Origin: CAYVCG01 sp964449985
GTDB lineage: Bacteria; Bacillota; Clostridia; Lachnospirales; WRAX01
Reading direction: 5' to 3'
Length of the DNA: 64,000 nucleotides
Assembly (NCBI GenBank): GCA_964449985.1
Contig: CAYVCG010000001.1
Coordinates: 3,525-67,524 of the forward strand
Within the stretch, counting starts at the first letter, position 1, and the number at the start of each line of letters is the position of its first letter. The translations under genes were made by a program, and so were the position numbers. Under the pieces are notes generated by a model that searched no databases, was not told the DNA's origin, and saw only the letters and a program-made list of their open reading frames with translations. This document shows, one piece after another, positions 1-9,293 of this stretch.

Positions 1-2184
1 GGTGACAAGATTCCTGCTGACGGACGGATTTTAGAATGTATTGACCTAAATTCTGACGAAAGCGCACTCACAGGCGAAAGTGTTCCCGTTGAAAAGGATT
101 CTGAGTTTGTTATACAAAATGAAAAAACACCTGTGGCGGAACGTACTAATATGTTATATTCTGGCTGTTATATAACAAGTGGTCACGGTAAAATGTTGGT
201 CACTGCTGTTGGGGATAAAACGGAGTTTGGTAAAATAGCGCGGGAGCTGTCGGGCACGGAAAAATCAAGCACACCACTTCAGGAAAAGCTTGGAAAGCTA
301 GGAAAAATCATCACTATTCTTGGGGCTGCCGCAGCCGGTATTGTGTTTGTTATCCAAACAATATTGTTTATTACTAACGGCACAGCGTCTCTCGACACCA
401 TATCGGAGGCATTTATCACAAGCATTGTGCTGATTGTTGCGGCTGTTCCTGAGGGGTTGCCTACTATCGTTGCTGTGTCTTTGTCTGTAAATATTATCAA
501 GATGTCCAAGCAAAACGCATTGGTCAAAAAAATGATTGCCTGCGAAACAGTTGGCTGTATAAATGTTATCTGCTCGGACAAGACAGGTACTTTAACTGAG
601 AATAAAATGACCGTTACTGATATTTATACAGACGGAATGTTATTTAAACCCGCTAAACTTAAAAATAATTTGCTCACAGAGAATTTTTGCATAAATAGCA
701 CAGCTGATGTTAGCTTTAAGTCGGACAGGCCTTCCTTTATTGGAAATCCTACCGAGTGTGCGCTGCTTGTGGCGGCGAATAAGGCGGGTCAAGAGTATAA
801 GCAAGTCCGGGATAATGCATCGATTTTGCACAGCTATCCGTTTTCCTCCGAAACAAAGAATATGACAACCATTGTCAAAAGAGATAACGGCGCTGTTGCT
901 TTCACAAAGGGCAGCCCAGAAAAAATTCTTGCTATGTGCGCTATATCAGAAGAAGCCGCAAAAGCAGCAGACGAGCAAATTACAGCTTTTCAAAAGAAAG
1001 CTGCAAGAGTTATTGCCTTTGCGCATAAGGAAATTGAGCAGGATATTGATTTTATAAATTGCAGAGAGCAAATTGAAAGCGATATGGTGTTTGATGGATT
1101 TGTGGCTATATCTGATCCGTTGCGCTCTGATGTATACGATGCTGTTTTGCACTGCCGAAATGCGGGAATTGACCTTAAAATGCTTACAGGCGATAACATT
1201 ATTACAGCCACAGCAATTGCGGACGAGCTTGGCATATTGGATGACGAACATATCGCTGTGGAAGCAAAAGAACTAGACGAGCTTTCTGATGAAGAATTTA
1301 ATAAAATCATTCCTAAAATACGTGTAATTGCTAGAAGCACACCGATAATTAAGATGCGCGTTGTTAAGGCGTTAAAAGCAATGGGCAATATTGTTGCCGT
1401 AACAGGCGATGGTATTAACGATGCTCCTGCTATTAAAAACGCCGATGTTGGAGTAGCAATGGGCATTACGGGCACGGAGGTTTCTAAGGAGGCAAGCGAT
1501 ATAGTTCTCCTTGATGACAGCTTTTCAACCATCGTTAGAGCGGTGCATTGGGGGCGCGGTATTTATGAGAATTTTCAGCGGTTTATACAGTTTCAACTAA
1601 CTGTAAATGTGGCTTCGGTTATTACTGTGTTGTTTTCCGTAATGGCAGGCTTTAAATCACCGTTTACGGCGTTGCAGCTTTTGTGGATTAATATTGTAAT
1701 GGATGGTCCTCCTGCGCTAACGCTTGGTCTTGAGCCGATTCGGGGTGATCTGATGAAGCGTAAACCAACAAGCCGTGATGCAAACATTATTTCTAAGGGT
1801 ATGTTATCAAGGATTGCTGTAAACGGTATATTTATTTCAGTGATATTTCTCTCTCAACAGGCCTTTAATATCTTGGGCGCTACGGCGGAACAGATGCCGA
1901 CCGTTTTGTTCACACTGTTTGTAGTATTTCAGCTGTTTAATGCGTTTAATAGCCGTGAGCTTACTGATACAAGCATTTTAAAAAACATAACTACAAATAA
2001 GCTTATGCTTTTGGTTTTTGCTATAACGTTCAGCCTGCAAATTGTAATTACACAATTAGGTGGTGAATTTTACGGCACAGTGCCGCTTCCACTTTTTATG
2101 TGGTTGAAGATTATCATTACGGCTTTGTCGGTGATTGTTTTGTCTGAGCTGATTAAGGCAGTTAAGAGAATGGTTGTAAAATAA
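1..2184 (+). CDS. Calcium-type cation-transporting P-type ATPase (5' end outside window)
   Basis: P-type ATPase of the SERCA/PMCA (type II) family, expected to pump Ca2+ or a related cation across the membrane using ATP. The reading frame is open from base 1, so the N-terminus lies upstream of the window. Visible in order: actuator-domain TGES (about nt 70-81), the membrane motif PEGLP (about nt 447-461) typical of Ca2+ pumps, the phosphorylation motif DKTGTLT (nt 577-597), the hinge motif TGDGINDAPA (about nt 1402-1431), and a C-terminal bundle of hydrophobic helices. It is transcribed away from the minus-strand housekeeping cluster that follows. The family is certain; the exact ion is inferred from PEGLP and overall similarity. 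Confidence 0.93.
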   Translation, partial: GDKIPADGRILECIDLNSDESALTGESVPVEKDSEFVIQNEKTPVAERTNMLYSGCYITSGHGKMLVTAVGDKTEFGKIARELSGTEKSSTPLQEKLGKLGKIITILGAAAAGIVFVIQTILFITNGTASLDTISEAFITSIVLIVAAVPEGLPTIVAVSLSVNIIKMSKQNALVKKMIACETVGCINVICSDKTGTLTENKMTVTDIYTDGMLFKPAKLKNNLLTENFCINSTADVSFKSDRPSFIGNPTECALLVAANKAGQEYKQVRDNASILHSYPFSSETKNMTTIVKRDNGAVAFTKGSPEKILAMCAISEEAAKAADEQITAFQKKAARVIAFAHKEIEQDIDFINCREQIESDMVFDGFVAISDPLRSDVYDAVLHCRNAGIDLKMLTGDNIITATAIADELGILDDEHIAVEAKELDELSDEEFNKIIPKIRVIARSTPIIKMRVVKALKAMGNIVAVTGDGINDAPAIKNADVGVAMGITGTEVSKEASDIVLLDDSFSTIVRAVHWGRGIYENFQRFIQFQLTVNVASVITVLFSVMAGFKSPFTALQLLWINIVMDGPPALTLGLEPIRGDLMKRKPTSRDANIISKGMLSRIAVNGIFISVIFLSQQAFNILGATAEQMPTVLFTLFVVFQLFNAFNSRELTDTSILKNITTNKLMLLVFAITFSLQIVITQLGGEFYGTVPLPLFMWLKIIITALSVIVLSELIKAVKRMVVK

Positions 2185-2261
2185 GTAAATGGAGTTGCGT
2201 GATACGCAAAAATAGCATGAAACCGTAATAAGTCACGATTTCATGCTAGGCAGAAGAAATC

Positions 2262-2332
2262 TATAGAATTATACGGACGCACAATGCGCGCCCCTACAGA
2301 GATTCCGGTTTGTTAGAAATTTTGGTGTTTTT
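2262..2332 (+). repeat. Dispersed MITE-like repeat, truncated copy a
   Basis: Shares the GC-rich core (ACGGACGCACAATGCGCGCC, CCCTACAGA, ATTCCGGTTT, then TTAGAAATTTT) with copies at 33.9, 42.3 and 46.0 kb in this AT-rich window. It lacks the second palindromic arm present in the longer copies, so it looks internally deleted. It lies just 3' of the ATPase gene, next to a 9-bp hairpin at 2214-2247. Confidence 0.7.
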
Positions 2333-2342
2333 TAGATAACAT

Positions 2343-2365
2343 GAAGCCCCCTTATCGGGGGCTTT
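2343..2365. terminator. GC-rich hairpin between convergent genes
   Basis: The stem AAGCCCCC/GGGGGCTT with a 5-nt loop lies between the convergent ATPase and zinc-peptidase genes. The T tracts are short on both strands, so it is a moderate rho-independent terminator candidate that may serve both genes. Confidence 0.6.
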
Positions 2366-2378
2366 GGTTATCTATAAT

Positions 2379-3089
2379 CTAATTACTTCTGCGGCTGTTT
2401 GAAGCCAATAGGATAAATCTTAATAGCTGGGCTATTGAAACAGCTGCCGCTGCAAGATATGTCATTGCTGCTGCGTTTAAAACCTTTTTAGCTGGGCTAA
2501 TCTCATCTTGCGTTAATATATCATAATCTCCCAGCATTTCAATCGCCCTTTTTGAAGCGTTGAATTCTACAGGCAAAGTAATCGTTTGGAACACAACAAC
2601 GCCGAAAAATAAGGCAATACCAAGATAAAGTAAATATATCCCGAGGTTTCCTGCTCCTGCGCTTAGGTAGGAAAGAAAGAAACCAAGAAGTATGAGCGGC
2701 ATAGCCATCCTTGAGCCAATACTAACTACAGGGAATATAGCATTTCTTATAGCCAAAGCAGAATAACCTTCTGCATGTTGAACGGCATGACCGGTTTCAT
2801 GCGCCGCTACACCTAGCGCTGCAAGAGATTGGCTTCCATAAACGCTGTCAGACAGGCGCAAAACTTTAGCTTTTGGGTCGTAATGGTCTGTAAGGTTACC
2901 GCCAATTCTTTCAACTCTAACATCATTTATTCCCCAACGGGCTAACAGTTGGCTTGCAACCTGGGCACCTGTAAGGCCTTTTTCATTGCCGTATTTACTA
3001 TATTTGCTGAATGTGTTATTAACTTTGAACTGAGCCCAAAGCGCAAAAATCATAGCAGGTATTAACAACAGGTATCCAATATTATACAT
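2379..3089 (-). CDS. Membrane zinc metallopeptidase, YugP-like
   Basis: Putative membrane-bound neutral zinc metallopeptidase of the YugP family (Zn_peptidase_2). The protein has about 236 residues, with an N-terminal membrane segment, the zinc motif HETGH at about residues 99-103 followed by AVQHAEGY, and three further hydrophobic stretches in the C-terminal half. The ATG at 3089 is preferred because AAGGAG lies 9 nt upstream; the in-frame ATG at 3098 touches the same ribosome binding site. Its place directly downstream of fmt matches the common clostridial order. The substrate is unknown. Confidence 0.88.
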   Translation of the reverse strand: MYNIGYLLLIPAMIFALWAQFKVNNTFSKYSKYGNEKGLTGAQVASQLLARWGINDVRVERIGGNLTDHYDPKAKVLRLSDSVYGSQSLAALGVAAHETGHAVQHAEGYSALAIRNAIFPVVSIGSRMAMPLILLGFFLSYLSAGAGNLGIYLLYLGIALFFGVVVFQTITLPVEFNASKRAIEMLGDYDILTQDEISPAKKVLNAAAMTYLAAAAVSIAQLLRFILLASNSRRSN

Positions 3090-3136
3090 ATCAATCATCT
3101 CCTTAGCAAAAATATACGAAAACTATGGCATAAAGT

Positions 3137-4066
3137 TTATGATAAAACAACTCCTGTTTCAATCAAACGACCGCGCAAATAATCCGAGCATGACATTCTT
3201 TTGCTTCCTGAACCCTGTATTTGTGTGACCAAAATCGCTCCGTCGCCTGTTTTGACAATAATGCCTTTGTTTTTTATTATGTCCATAATTTCTCCAGGTT
3301 TACCGCCATAATTATTATTTACTGATTCGGCTTTCCAGATTTTGAGAGTTTCTCCGTTATACAGAGCATATGCTCCAGGCCATGGATCAAGCCCTCTTAT
3401 AAGGTTTATTATGCTTTCAGAGGTTTTATGCCATTGGATTTTACCGGTATCTTTGGTAATCATTTTCGCGTAGGTGGATTGTTTGTCGTCTTGTTTTATT
3501 TTTTCGATTTTCCCGGATTGTATAAGTTTAAGCGCTTCAATTAATGTATCTGCGCCTATTTTCGACATTTTGTCGTGAACAGTTGCATAGGTGTCATCCG
3601 GCGTAATCTGAAAAGAGTTTTTTAAAAGCATGTCCCCTGTGTCAAGCCCGGTATCCATTTGCATAATGGTCACGCCGGTGGTACTCTCGCCATCAATTAT
3701 TGCCCATTGGATGGGCGCTGCTCCTCTATATTTTGGGAGAAGGGAGCCGTGAACGTTTACTGAACCGAATTTCGGCATAAACAGGACTGATTCCGGCAAA
3801 ATTTGACCATAAGCAGCGACAACAAAAATATCCGCCGGGTAGCTTTTCAATTCTTCAATAAATGCAGGGTCTTTGATTTTTATTGGTTGAAGAACAGGAA
3901 TATCATGCTTTATGGCGCATTCTTTAACCGGAGGGAATACGATTCTGTTTCCACGTCCCTTTGGTTTATCCGGCTGCGTTATGACTGCGGTAACGTTATA
4001 ATGCTCAATCAGTTTTTCCAAAATAGGAACGGCGAAATCAGGCGTTCCCATAAACACTATGTCCAT
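3137..4066 (-). CDS. fmt: Methionyl-tRNA formyltransferase
   Basis: Transfers the formyl group of 10-formyltetrahydrofolate to Met-tRNAfMet before translation initiation. The ~309-residue protein opens with MDIVFMGTPDFAVP and carries the catalytic-region signature HGSLLPKYRGAAPIQWAI. A C-terminal OB-fold-like tRNA-binding part follows, including LDPWPGA. The reading frame extends further upstream into def, but the ATG at 4066 has GAGGAAG 9 nt before it and begins exactly at the conserved family start. It follows def by one base, forming the usual def-fmt pair, whose products respectively remove and add the formyl group. Confidence 0.96.
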   Translation of the reverse strand: MDIVFMGTPDFAVPILEKLIEHYNVTAVITQPDKPKGRGNRIVFPPVKECAIKHDIPVLQPIKIKDPAFIEELKSYPADIFVVAAYGQILPESVLFMPKFGSVNVHGSLLPKYRGAAPIQWAIIDGESTTGVTIMQMDTGLDTGDMLLKNSFQITPDDTYATVHDKMSKIGADTLIEALKLIQSGKIEKIKQDDKQSTYAKMITKDTGKIQWHKTSESIINLIRGLDPWPGAYALYNGETLKIWKAESVNNNYGGKPGEIMDIIKNKGIIVKTGDGAILVTQIQGSGSKRMSCSDYLRGRLIETGVVLS

Positions 4067-4067
4067 A

Positions 4068-4535
4068 CTATTCATCTTCCTCATCGGTTTCTTCAGATTC
4101 GATAAGCTTATCAACATACAATACACCATCAAGGTGATCCAGCTCGTGGCACAAAGCAACCGCAAGCAATTCTGTACCTTCGACGATTTGCTCTTTGCCA
4201 TTTCTGTCCATATATTTTACCTTAATATATTCTGGGCGCTCGACAAGCCCGGACTCTCCCGGAATGCTTAGGCAGCCTTCAACCCGGCGCTGCGTGCCTC
4301 GGGTTTCTATAATTTCTGGATCAATCATTTCATAAAGCTTATCATCAAGATTTATGATGGCGACGCGTTTTAAGACACCAACCTGTGGAGCTGCCAGTCC
4401 AACGCCGTCTGCCTCTTTTAGGGTATCTAGCATATCATCTAAAAGCCCAAGAATCCTGGGAGTTATAACCTTTACGGGCTTTGATTTTTTCCTTAGTATT
4501 TCATCATCTTCGAGACGTATAGTTCTTAAAGCCAT
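4068..4535 (-). CDS. def: Peptide deformylase
   Basis: Iron/zinc enzyme that removes the N-formyl group from nascent proteins. The 155-residue protein carries the three family motifs: GVGLAAPQVG (about residues 44-53), EGCLSIPG (about 86-93) and HELDHLDG (about 129-136). The Cys of motif 2 and the two His of motif 3 are the metal ligands and the Glu is catalytic. The residue before motif 3 is Cys where many homologues have Gln, a tolerated variation. The C-terminus is a short acidic tail. AGGAGG precedes the ATG. It lies between priA and fmt in the operon. Confidence 0.96.
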   Translation of the reverse strand: MALRTIRLEDDEILRKKSKPVKVITPRILGLLDDMLDTLKEADGVGLAAPQVGVLKRVAIINLDDKLYEMIDPEIIETRGTQRRVEGCLSIPGESGLVERPEYIKVKYMDRNGKEQIVEGTELLAVALCHELDHLDGVLYVDKLIESEETDEEDE

Positions 4536-4565
4536 TGTTTACCTCCTTGAGCTAAAGTTTGAATT

Positions 4566-6800
4566 TTAGTGCAATATCTTCGGGTTTAGGGAAGCGTTTA
4601 TCGTTATGCCGGACAAATCCTCCCGTTCCCGTAGTTTATCCAAACAATAAAAAACAAAACTCTTGATTTTTTCTTCATCAACGCATTTTACGATAATGCG
4701 CCAGCGGAAGTTTTTGTTTATTTTGGATATTTGGGCAGGCGATGGGCCAAGCAATTCAAAATTCCCCTTTTTATTAAAAAAATTCATTATATAATGAAGC
4801 CTGTTTAGGGCTACTATTACCTTTTTTTCATCATCCCCGGAAAACATGACGCTGAAAATATTTGTGTATGGGGGATACTGCATTTTTTGCCTTATTAATA
4901 TTTCATGGTCATAGAAACCGTCATAGTTATTGTCTTTAGCAAAACAAATGCTGTAGTGCTCCGGCATATATGTTTGTATAAACGTTTTGCCGGGAATTTC
5001 GGCTCGCCCGGCTCTGCCTGAAACTTGGGTCAAAAGCTGGTATGTGGTTTCGGCGGAGCGAAAATCACCCGTGTTTAATGATATATCAGCGGCAATGATA
5101 CCGACAAGCGAAACCCTTGGGAAATCATGCCCTTTTGCAATCATCTGGGTTCCTATCAAAATATCAGCCTGTCCTTTGGAAAAAGCAGAAAGAATGGCTT
5201 CATGACTGTGCTTTTTTGATGTCGTATCCATATCCATACGCAAGGTTTTTGCTTCTGGAAACAGCTTTTGTATTTCCTCCTGCACCTTTTGCGTCCCTGT
5301 TCCAAAATGCTTTATATGAATAGAGCCGCATATTGGACAGTTTTTCGGCATTGGTTGCTCATCGCCGCAGTAGTGACACATAAGCTTGTTTGTATAGATA
5401 TGGTATGTATAGTTGATGCTACAGGCATCACAAGCCAAAGCGTTACCGCATACACGGCACGAAACGAACGTCGAATGCCCTCGGCGGTTTATAAAAAGGA
5501 TAGCTTGGTTTTTATTTTCCAGTGTTTCTTCAATTGCTTCATACAATGCTCGACTGAAAATCGATTTGTTGCCTAGCGCCAGTTCTTCGCGCATGTCTAT
5601 TATACTAACATCGGGCATAACGTTATTAACACGGTTATTTAGCTTTATTAAATGTATTTCATCACATTTGCATCCAAAATACGTTTCTACAGACGGAGTA
5701 GCCGAGCCCATAACAACAAGCGCACCGGTAAGCTCCATAAGCTTTACGGCTATTTCACGCACGTCATATTTTGGCGTTGTTTCTGATTTGTAAGTTGTTT
5801 CGTGCTCTTCGTCTATTATTATTACTCCAAGATTGTCAAACGGCGTAAATATCGCAGAGCGGGGGCCAATCATAACGGAGACATAGCCTTCTCTTGCTTT
5901 TTGCCATTGGTCAAAGCGTTCCCCAGAGGAAAGGCGGCTATGCGTTACGGAAACACGTGGGCCAAAACGGCTGTAAAACCTATTAACTGTTTGCGGCGTC
6001 AGCGAAATCTCAGGCACCAAAACAATCGCCTGCTTCCCGGCTTTAAGCACTTTATCTATAAGCTGAAGGTAGATTTCCGTTTTGCCGCTACCTGTTACAC
6101 CATGCAACAGAACAGGTTTTTTTTTATTAAACGATAGCATGTTGTATAAACAATCCAGAGCTGCCTGTTGCTCATAATTTGGTTTTAGAGGCTCTGTTTT
6201 TGTTATGCCATAGTTAAATATTGTATCCCGGAAGGCCTTAAACGGCTTTATTTTTATTATACCGTGTTTTTCGAGCGTTTTAATAGGCGAATCCGAAATT
6301 TTTAGGTTTGATTTGATTTTCGCGTATTCCAAGCCGTTGGTTTCCATTAATGCTTTGACAACAAGACTTTGCTTATCATTTTTTGCTAATATTTTTTGGA
6401 TTTCTTGGGCTAGGTCTTTATTTTCGGTATCAAGATATATATATTTAATACTTAATGATTTTGTTCCAATTCCGGAGGGCAATATACATTGGATACAATC
6501 AGACAGGGTTGTGTAATACTTTTGCTTCATCCACTTTGCAAGGGAGAGCATTGCTTCACTAAAAACAGGGTAGTCCTCGGAAACAGATATAATCTCCTTC
6601 AGCTTATCGGAAGGGACGTCCGTCTCCGTGGAAAACCCTATAACATAGCCTTCGATTTTCTTGTTTCCTCGGCCGAATGGAACGGTCACCCTTGCCCCTA
6701 TTTTGATTTCGTCGCGCAGGGCAGAGGGGATTATATAATGAAATATCCTGTCAACATCCTTATGGGTGTTGGAAACAATTATTTCGGCGAATAGATCCAA
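4566..6800 (-). CDS. priA: Primosomal protein N' (PriA replication-restart helicase)
   Basis: 3'-5' DNA helicase that recognises stalled forks and reloads the replisome. It has an N-terminal DNA-binding domain, then a helicase core with Walker A GVTGSGKTEIYL and Walker B DEEHE. Between the helicase lobes is a cysteine cluster that binds two zinc ions (CRVCGNALACDAC, then CHYCG and CPICG). QVSGRAGRAEIPG is helicase motif VI. No ATG is available at the start. TTG at 6800 is preferred because AAAGGA lies 10 nt upstream; the TTG at 6809 sits one base from the same site. In many Firmicutes coaBC lies between rpoZ and priA, but not here. Confidence 0.95.
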   Translation of the reverse strand: MDLFAEIIVSNTHKDVDRIFHYIIPSALRDEIKIGARVTVPFGRGNKKIEGYVIGFSTETDVPSDKLKEIISVSEDYPVFSEAMLSLAKWMKQKYYTTLSDCIQCILPSGIGTKSLSIKYIYLDTENKDLAQEIQKILAKNDKQSLVVKALMETNGLEYAKIKSNLKISDSPIKTLEKHGIIKIKPFKAFRDTIFNYGITKTEPLKPNYEQQAALDCLYNMLSFNKKKPVLLHGVTGSGKTEIYLQLIDKVLKAGKQAIVLVPEISLTPQTVNRFYSRFGPRVSVTHSRLSSGERFDQWQKAREGYVSVMIGPRSAIFTPFDNLGVIIIDEEHETTYKSETTPKYDVREIAVKLMELTGALVVMGSATPSVETYFGCKCDEIHLIKLNNRVNNVMPDVSIIDMREELALGNKSIFSRALYEAIEETLENKNQAILFINRRGHSTFVSCRVCGNALACDACSINYTYHIYTNKLMCHYCGDEQPMPKNCPICGSIHIKHFGTGTQKVQEEIQKLFPEAKTLRMDMDTTSKKHSHEAILSAFSKGQADILIGTQMIAKGHDFPRVSLVGIIAADISLNTGDFRSAETTYQLLTQVSGRAGRAEIPGKTFIQTYMPEHYSICFAKDNNYDGFYDHEILIRQKMQYPPYTNIFSVMFSGDDEKKVIVALNRLHYIMNFFNKKGNFELLGPSPAQISKINKNFRWRIIVKCVDEEKIKSFVFYCLDKLREREDLSGITINASLNPKILH

Positions 6801-6836
6801 AACAATCAAATCCTTTATAAAAAGACAAAAGTGCTT

Positions 6837-7322
6837 TTAGTCCTCATTTTCCAAATCATCTTCAAACTCATCAAAGCTTTCATCAAATTCATCAACGAGA
6901 TCATCGTCAAAATCGTCTTCGAAGCCTTCCTCGTCATCATCGTCATCAAAATCCGCTTCGTCTGCAAAATCTTCATCTTCTGAAAGAAGCTCAACATCTT
7001 CGTCAAACTCGTCGGTAGTATAGTGGTTTTGAGGATAATTGCTATATTCCTGATTTTCTTGCTTAGAATCCGCTGCATCCGGCTGGCTTTTTGCTGCATC
7101 CCCGTCGGGTATTATTTTTATTAAACGCTCCTGCATTTCTTTGACAGCGACGGAAACAGCCTTGTTTGTTTCAGCTGTTGCATGAGGGATAGCACCGTCT
7201 ATCAATTGTCTTGCTCTTTTTGATGCTGCAATAACAACTGCGTATCTGCTTGTTATTTTGTTATCTAACACTGTTCCGTCGTTTAAAATTTGCATTAGTT
7301 CTGAATATGATGGTCTCAACAT
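6837..7322 (-). CDS. rpoZ: RNA polymerase omega subunit with long acidic tail
   Basis: Omega stabilises the beta' subunit of RNA polymerase. The first ~70 residues match omega: MLRPSYSEL, then DNKITSRYAVVIAASKRARQL. After about residue 85 the protein continues into a ~75-residue tail made largely of Asp and Glu with scattered Phe. Clostridial omega is usually about 70-90 residues, so this ~161-residue form is extended. The ATG at 7322 has GGAGGG 10 nt upstream; the TTG at 7340 is part of the SD region. It lies between gmk and priA, the standard position. The tail is in frame and not a read-through artefact. Confidence 0.9.
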   Translation of the reverse strand: MLRPSYSELMQILNDGTVLDNKITSRYAVVIAASKRARQLIDGAIPHATAETNKAVSVAVKEMQERLIKIIPDGDAAKSQPDAADSKQENQEYSNYPQNHYTTDEFDEDVELLSEDEDFADEADFDDDDDEEGFEDDFDDDLVDEFDESFDEFEDDLENED

Positions 7323-7369
7323 TTTTATAATACCCTCCAAAAAAGATATCTTATTAATATACTGGTTTT

Positions 7370-7996
7370 TTATACAATAATAAATTTTTCAAGATCGCGG
7401 CGGGATGGGCGCAGCTTTTCGACAGTTACTATTGACTTAATGTCGTCTACGGCATCGTTGACGCTTTCGTTTATCACAACATAGTCATACTGGTCTATCA
7501 GCTTGATCTCTTCCCTGGCGCGCCTTAATCTGTCCTCAATTGTTTCCATATCCTCGGTATTCCTGTTTATAAGACGGTTCTTTAGCTCATCAATAGAAGG
7601 AGGCAGCAGGAATATCAAAACACTGGTTTGGAACTTTTCTTTAACCTGCAATGCTCCATTAACTTCTATTTCAAGAACAACCGTTTTGCCTTTTTCAATC
7701 TGCTCTTCGACATATGAGCGCGGAGTCCCATAATAATTGCCGCAGAATGTTGCGCTTTCTAAAAGCTGGTTGTTTTTCAGCTTTTCATAGAATTCTTCTT
7801 CAGTACAGAAAAAATAATCCTTGCCGTCAACCTCGCCAGAGCGTTTTTTTCGGGTTGTTACGGAGATCGAAACAGCAAACCCCAAGTCATTTTCACATGA
7901 TTCATCAAAATTAGGCGGCGGGCATAGCTTTTTTACGACCGTCCCTTTGCCGGAGCCGGACGGACCGGAAATAATAATCAACATACCCTTACTCAT
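7370..7996 (-). CDS. gmk: Guanylate kinase
   Basis: Phosphorylates GMP to GDP with ATP. The 208-residue protein has the P-loop GPSGSGKGT near the N-terminus. It also has SVTTRKKRSGEVDGKDYFF (GMP-binding segment) and the lid-region motif RLRRAREEI. The ATG at 7996 has AGGAGG 10 nt upstream. It sits between remA and rpoZ, the order found across Bacillota, and is probably co-transcribed from the promoter upstream of yicC. Confidence 0.96.
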   Translation of the reverse strand: MSKGMLIIISGPSGSGKGTVVKKLCPPPNFDESCENDLGFAVSISVTTRKKRSGEVDGKDYFFCTEEEFYEKLKNNQLLESATFCGNYYGTPRSYVEEQIEKGKTVVLEIEVNGALQVKEKFQTSVLIFLLPPSIDELKNRLINRNTEDMETIEDRLRRAREEIKLIDQYDYVVINESVNDAVDDIKSIVTVEKLRPSRRDLEKFIIV

Positions 7997-8058
7997 TATT
8001 GCCCTTCCTCCTGTAAATAAACAAGCGCTTTATAAAGCTTGTTTTTATAAATAGTATT

Positions 8059-8340
8059 TTAAGCATTTTCCTGCGAATTATCGGAAAAATCAATATGTTC
8101 TTTAGAAACCCTCGATGCTATTGTTTCTGGCTGAATAGAAGATAGGATGACGTGCCCACTGTCTGTTATAATAACGGCTCTTGTCCTCCTGCCATATGTT
8201 GCGTCTATTATGTTCCCATTTTCTTTGGCAACTTGGATGATTCTTTTAACAGGCGCCGATTCAGGACTTATTATAGCTATAATCCTGTTTGCAGCGACTA
8301 CATTTCCAAAGCCTATGTTAACTAGCTTAAGATTATTCAA
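8059..8340 (-). CDS. remA: RemA-family DNA-binding regulator (DUF370)
   Basis: Small DNA-binding protein. In Bacillus subtilis RemA activates extracellular-matrix and osmoprotection genes. The protein has 93 residues and is near-identical to the family core: [20 protein letters not shown], then [11 protein letters not shown] and [19 protein letters not shown]. The family start falls on a TTG at 8340, with AGGTG 7 nt upstream and no good ATG. This start overlaps the last 8 bases of yicC, suggesting translational coupling. A longer in-frame extension to 8370 exists but is not conserved. Confidence 0.92.
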   Translation of the reverse strand: MNNLKLVNIGFGNVVAANRIIAIISPESAPVKRIIQVAKENGNIIDATYGRRTRAVIITDSGHVILSSIQPETIASRVSKEHIDFSDNSQENA

Positions 8341-9226
8341 TATTTTGCACCTGCTCGCGTATTTTCTCAACCTCGCTTTTCATCTGCACGACAAGCTTGG
8401 TTATTTCTAAGTCGTTTGATTTTGAACCTATAGTATTTACTTCTCTGTTAATTTCCTGAACAAGAAAATCCAACTTTTTTCCTACAGCGTCAGATTCGCA
8501 AAGAATCTCTGAAAGCTGGGAAAGGTGGCTTGATAGCCTTATTAATTCCTCATCGATACATGATTTATCTGAAAAGATAGTTATTTCTTGGATAAGCCTT
8601 GTTTCATCATAATTAACATTGGCCAATGCTTCTTCGATTTTTGTTTTTAATCTGACAGCATAATCCTGAGCGACATGAGGCGCCCGGGTTTTGACATTTT
8701 CGGTGAGCGCCGCAAGCACTTCTTTTTTCTTCAAAAGATCAGATTTAAGAGCAGCGCCTTCTATTTCACGCATTTTAATAAATGCATCAATGGCGGTTTT
8801 AAGAGCTGTGAAAAGCGCTTCCCACATTTGGTTCATGCTATCGTCCTGGCTATCTGCCAGTTTTTCAACTGTTACTATATCTGGAAAGCGAGCAATAAGC
8901 GAAAGAGACAAATCATCACGTATTTCCGGATATTTAAGCTTTAGCCTTGATAGCGCGCTAAAATATGAATCAGCCAATGCTTCATTCAGATTTACTTTTA
9001 TATCATCGGCGGAAAAAGATTCAAAATGCACATAAACATCAGTCTTACCGCGGTTTACAACCTTTGAAAGTTCCGCCTTGATTTTATCTTCAAATGAGTT
9101 TAGAACTCTAGGAAGCTTTATGCTTAAATCGTTAAAGCGGTGATTAACGGATTTTATTTCAACAGTGAATTTACGGTTATATAGAATACAATCGCCTCTA
9201 CCATAACCTGTCATGCTCTTTATCAT
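8333..9226 (-). CDS. yicC: YicC/YloC-family endoribonuclease
   Basis: Member of the YicC stress-protein family, now known as endoribonucleases. The ~297-residue protein begins [11 protein letters not shown], the family hallmark, and ends with the conserved segment around [19 protein letters not shown]. The ATG at 9226 has AAAGG about 10 nt upstream and is chosen over an upstream in-frame codon at 9253 because it matches the family start. It is the first gene of the yicC-remA-gmk-rpoZ-priA-def-fmt operon, with a sigma-A-type promoter just upstream. Confidence 0.94.
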   Translation of the reverse strand: MIKSMTGYGRGDCILYNRKFTVEIKSVNHRFNDLSIKLPRVLNSFEDKIKAELSKVVNRGKTDVYVHFESFSADDIKVNLNEALADSYFSALSRLKLKYPEIRDDLSLSLIARFPDIVTVEKLADSQDDSMNQMWEALFTALKTAIDAFIKMREIEGAALKSDLLKKKEVLAALTENVKTRAPHVAQDYAVRLKTKIEEALANVNYDETRLIQEITIFSDKSCIDEELIRLSSHLSQLSEILCESDAVGKKLDFLVQEINREVNTIGSKSNDLEITKLVVQMKSEVEKIREQVQNIE

Positions 9227-9259
9227 AAAAAACGACCTTTCTATGTGCTGCATCTTTTT

Positions 9260-9288
9260 ATAATACCAAACATAATAAAAAATGGCAA
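9260..9288 (-). promoter_or_regulatory. Sigma-A-type promoter of the yicC operon
   Basis: On the minus strand, TTGCCA (9283-9288) and TATTAT (9260-9265) are 17 bp apart, placing the start of transcription about 30 nt before the yicC ATG. Predicted from the consensus only. Confidence 0.65.
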
Positions 9289-9293
9289 TAACT

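Noticed and set aside
2214..2247. Hairpin AGCATGAAA/TTTCATGCT after the ATPase gene as a terminator
   Set aside because: It has a 9-bp stem but a 16-nt loop and no T tract on either strand.
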